This document shows, in pieces, positions 8,582 to 10,170 of a DNA stretch of 10,170 nt (position 1 is its first letter; each line of letters begins with the position of its first letter). A program made the translations under genes and the position numbers. The stretch comes from an uncultured Collinsella sp. (lineage in GTDB: Bacteria > Actinomycetota > Coriobacteriia > Coriobacteriales > Coriobacteriaceae). The stretch spans positions 1 to 10,170 of the forward strand of contig CABUWA010000068.1 of NCBI GenBank assembly GCA_902495085.1, in the 5' to 3' direction. The notes beneath the pieces are model-generated. The model did no database searches and was not told the origin of the DNA. It saw only the letters and a program-made list of their open reading frames with translations.

Positions 8582-8664
8582 GTAGAGCTGCGGAAGTTGC
8601 GACCATTACGCCATACGGTCCGCCGTTAGCCGATGATGCGAGGGCGCTCGGCGTTTTCGACTGG

Positions 8665-8693
8665 TTTATGCACGCAAAGTCTGGGAATATACA
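8665..8693 (+). promoter_or_regulatory. Possible pepD promoter
   Basis: TTTATG (8665-8670, three of six consensus bases) and TATACA (8688-8693, four of six) are 17 bases apart. A transcript would start near 8700 and give a leader of about 38 bases. It lies downstream of both clpC-end hairpins, consistent with pepD having its own promoter. Confidence 0.4.
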
Positions 8694-8737
8694 AGTCGCA
8701 TGTCTTACTGTCTAACCAGTTGCGCCAAGGAGGCACC

Positions 8738-10170
8738 ATGGACTACAAGATTACCGGCTACGAGCCCGCCCAGCTGTTCCATTTCTTTGAGGAGGTCAGC
8801 GCGATCCCCCGTGGGTCTGGCAACGAGAAGGGCATCAGCGATTTCCTGGTCGCGTTTGCCAAGGAGCGCGGTCTCGATGTGTATCAGGACGAGGTCTACA
8901 ACGTCATCATTCGCAAGCCCGCATCTGCCGGCGCCGAGAATGCCCCGACCGTGATGCTGCAGGGTCACATCGACATGGTGTGCGACAAGCTGGGTTCCGT
9001 CGAGCACGACTTTACGACCGACGGTATCGACCTGGTCGTCAAGGACGGCGTCCTCACCGCTAACGGCACCACTCTGGGCGCCGACAACGGTATCGCCGTC
9101 GCTCTGATGCTCACTGTTCTCGATGACGATTCGATCGTTCACCCCGCCCTCGAGTGCGTATTCACCACCGACGAGGAGACTGGCCTGGTCGGCGCCGAGA
9201 CGCTCGACAAGTCCCAGATTAGCGCCCGCACCATGATTAACCTTGACTCCGAGGAAGAGGGCGTTGCCACCGTCAGCTGCGCCGGCGGTGTCGTCGTTAC
9301 CTACACCTGCCCGATCGCGCGCGAGCACAAGACCGGTAGCACCCTCACGCTCGACATCTCCGGCCTGCTGGGCGGTCACTCCGGCAGCGATATCCACCTG
9401 GAGCGCGGCAATGGCAACCTCATCATGGCCCGCATCATCGACCGCCTGATGGTTGCCGGCGAGCCCGCCATCGTTAGCTTTAACGGCGGCACCAAGGACA
9501 ACGCCATCAACCGTGAGTGCAAGGCTGTTCTGGTCTACGCCGACCACGCTGCCGCCGAGGCCGCGGCCCAGATTGCAAAGGGCATCATCGCCGACGTCAC
9601 TGCCGAGCTCGAGGTCTTCGACCCCGGCTTTACCTGCACCGTCGAGATTGCCGACGACGCCGAGGTCGAGGCCATGGACCAGAAGTCCGCGCTTGCCCTC
9701 ATCCGCGCCCTGCGCCTTGCCCCTAACGGCGTGATTCGCCGCAACGTCGCCACCGACGGCTCCGTCGAGGTTTCCTCCAACATCGGTGTGGTTGCCACCT
9801 CTGACGACGAGGTCAAGATCATGCTGTCCCCGCGTTCCTCGATCACCTCGCTGCAGAACGAGTTCAAGGATCGTCTGCAGACGCTGGCCGATGTCCTGGG
9901 CTTCGACGCCAAGTTCGAGTTCGAGTATCCCGGCTGGAGCTATGCCGAGCATTCGCCGGTCCGCGACGTCTTCGTCGAGAGCTATCGCGAGCTCTTTGGC
10001 TCCGAGCTGCGCATCGAGTCCATTCACGCCGGCCTTGAGTGCGGCCTGTTTGCCGAGGCCCTGCACGGCCTGGACGCCATCGCCGTGGGCCCGACGCTCT
10101 CCGATGTCCACACCCCGGACGAGAGCATGGAGCTCGCTTCTGCCGAGCGCTTCTACGAGCTGCTCATCGA
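8738..10170 (+). CDS. pepD: Aminoacyl-histidine dipeptidase PepD (M20 family), 3' end cut by window
   Basis: Cytoplasmic zinc dipeptidase that splits Xaa-His and other dipeptides, recycling amino acids. 477 residues are visible with no stop before the window edge; known PepD proteins are about 485, so only a few residues are missing. M20 metal-site signatures are present: the HxD motif in LQGHIDMVCDK (H77, D79), the bridging Asp in TLGADNG (D116), the catalytic and ligand Glu pair in TTDEETG (E146, E147), the Asp in MINLDSEEEG (D170), and the C-terminal His in DVHTPDE (H458). GLLGGHSGSDIHLERGN (with H214) marks the lid/dimer domain, and HAGLECG (430-436) is the PepD-specific segment. The start is fixed by AAGGAGG (8727-8733), four bases before the ATG. 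There is no signal peptide. It is separated from clpC by terminators. Confidence 0.95.
   Translation, partial: MDYKITGYEPAQLFHFFEEVSAIPRGSGNEKGISDFLVAFAKERGLDVYQDEVYNVIIRKPASAGAENAPTVMLQGHIDMVCDKLGSVEHDFTTDGIDLVVKDGVLTANGTTLGADNGIAVALMLTVLDDDSIVHPALECVFTTDEETGLVGAETLDKSQISARTMINLDSEEEGVATVSCAGGVVVTYTCPIAREHKTGSTLTLDISGLLGGHSGSDIHLERGNGNLIMARIIDRLMVAGEPAIVSFNGGTKDNAINRECKAVLVYADHAAAEAAAQIAKGIIADVTAELEVFDPGFTCTVEIADDAEVEAMDQKSALALIRALRLAPNGVIRRNVATDGSVEVSSNIGVVATSDDEVKIMLSPRSSITSLQNEFKDRLQTLADVLGFDAKFEFEYPGWSYAEHSPVRDVFVESYRELFGSELRIESIHAGLECGLFAEALHGLDAIAVGPTLSDVHTPDESMELASAERFYELLI

Noticed and set aside
8705..10111. 468-codon open frame on the minus strand across pepD
   Set aside because: The + strand frame carries all M20 metal ligands and a strong ribosome site; the minus frame is low-complexity G/L/V/D-rich shadow sequence.

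Overview
The window looks like ordinary chromosome from a high-GC Gram-positive bacterium. The best guess is class Coriobacteriia (Collinsella or a close relative). That guess rests on the GC-rich third codon positions, the gene set, a lysyl-tRNA synthetase carrying an extra C-terminal tRNA-binding domain, and a clpC with no ctsR/mcsA/mcsB genes ahead of it. It comes from family knowledge, not a database search. All seven genes read on the + strand. The long minus-strand reading frames are shadows of the GC-rich genes.

Layout: (1) tatA (51-326), a Tat translocase subunit with a -10-like TATACT just upstream and a strong terminator downstream. (2) greA (433-903), a transcript-cleavage factor. 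(3) lysS (983-2947), lysyl-tRNA synthetase fused to a MetG/EMAP-type tRNA-binding domain, ending in two tandem hairpins. (4) A full-length ThrE-type threonine/serine exporter (3218-4786) with an acidic N-terminal tail and a Cys cluster. (5) A 315-base non-coding stretch (4787-5101). It holds two adjacent palindromic repeats, a possible promoter containing a perfect 12-bp palindrome, and a near-perfect intrinsic terminator in the leader of the next gene. (6) A four-helix DUF2798-type membrane protein (5102-5695). (7) clpC (5881-8523), the AAA+ unfoldase, whose leader carries a 9-N9-9 inverted repeat. (8) pepD (8738 to past the right edge), an M20-family dipeptidase missing only its last few residues.

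The genes are mostly separated by terminators or gaps of 80-315 bases, so this is a run of single-gene units and not one large operon. The themes are housekeeping: protein export, transcription and translation, amino-acid efflux, protein quality control and peptide breakdown. I see no phage, CRISPR, defence or biosynthetic cluster, no RNA gene and no insertion sequence. The points most worth a second look lie between genes: the repeat pair and leader terminator at 4787-5057, and the clpC-leader inverted repeat at 5819-5845.
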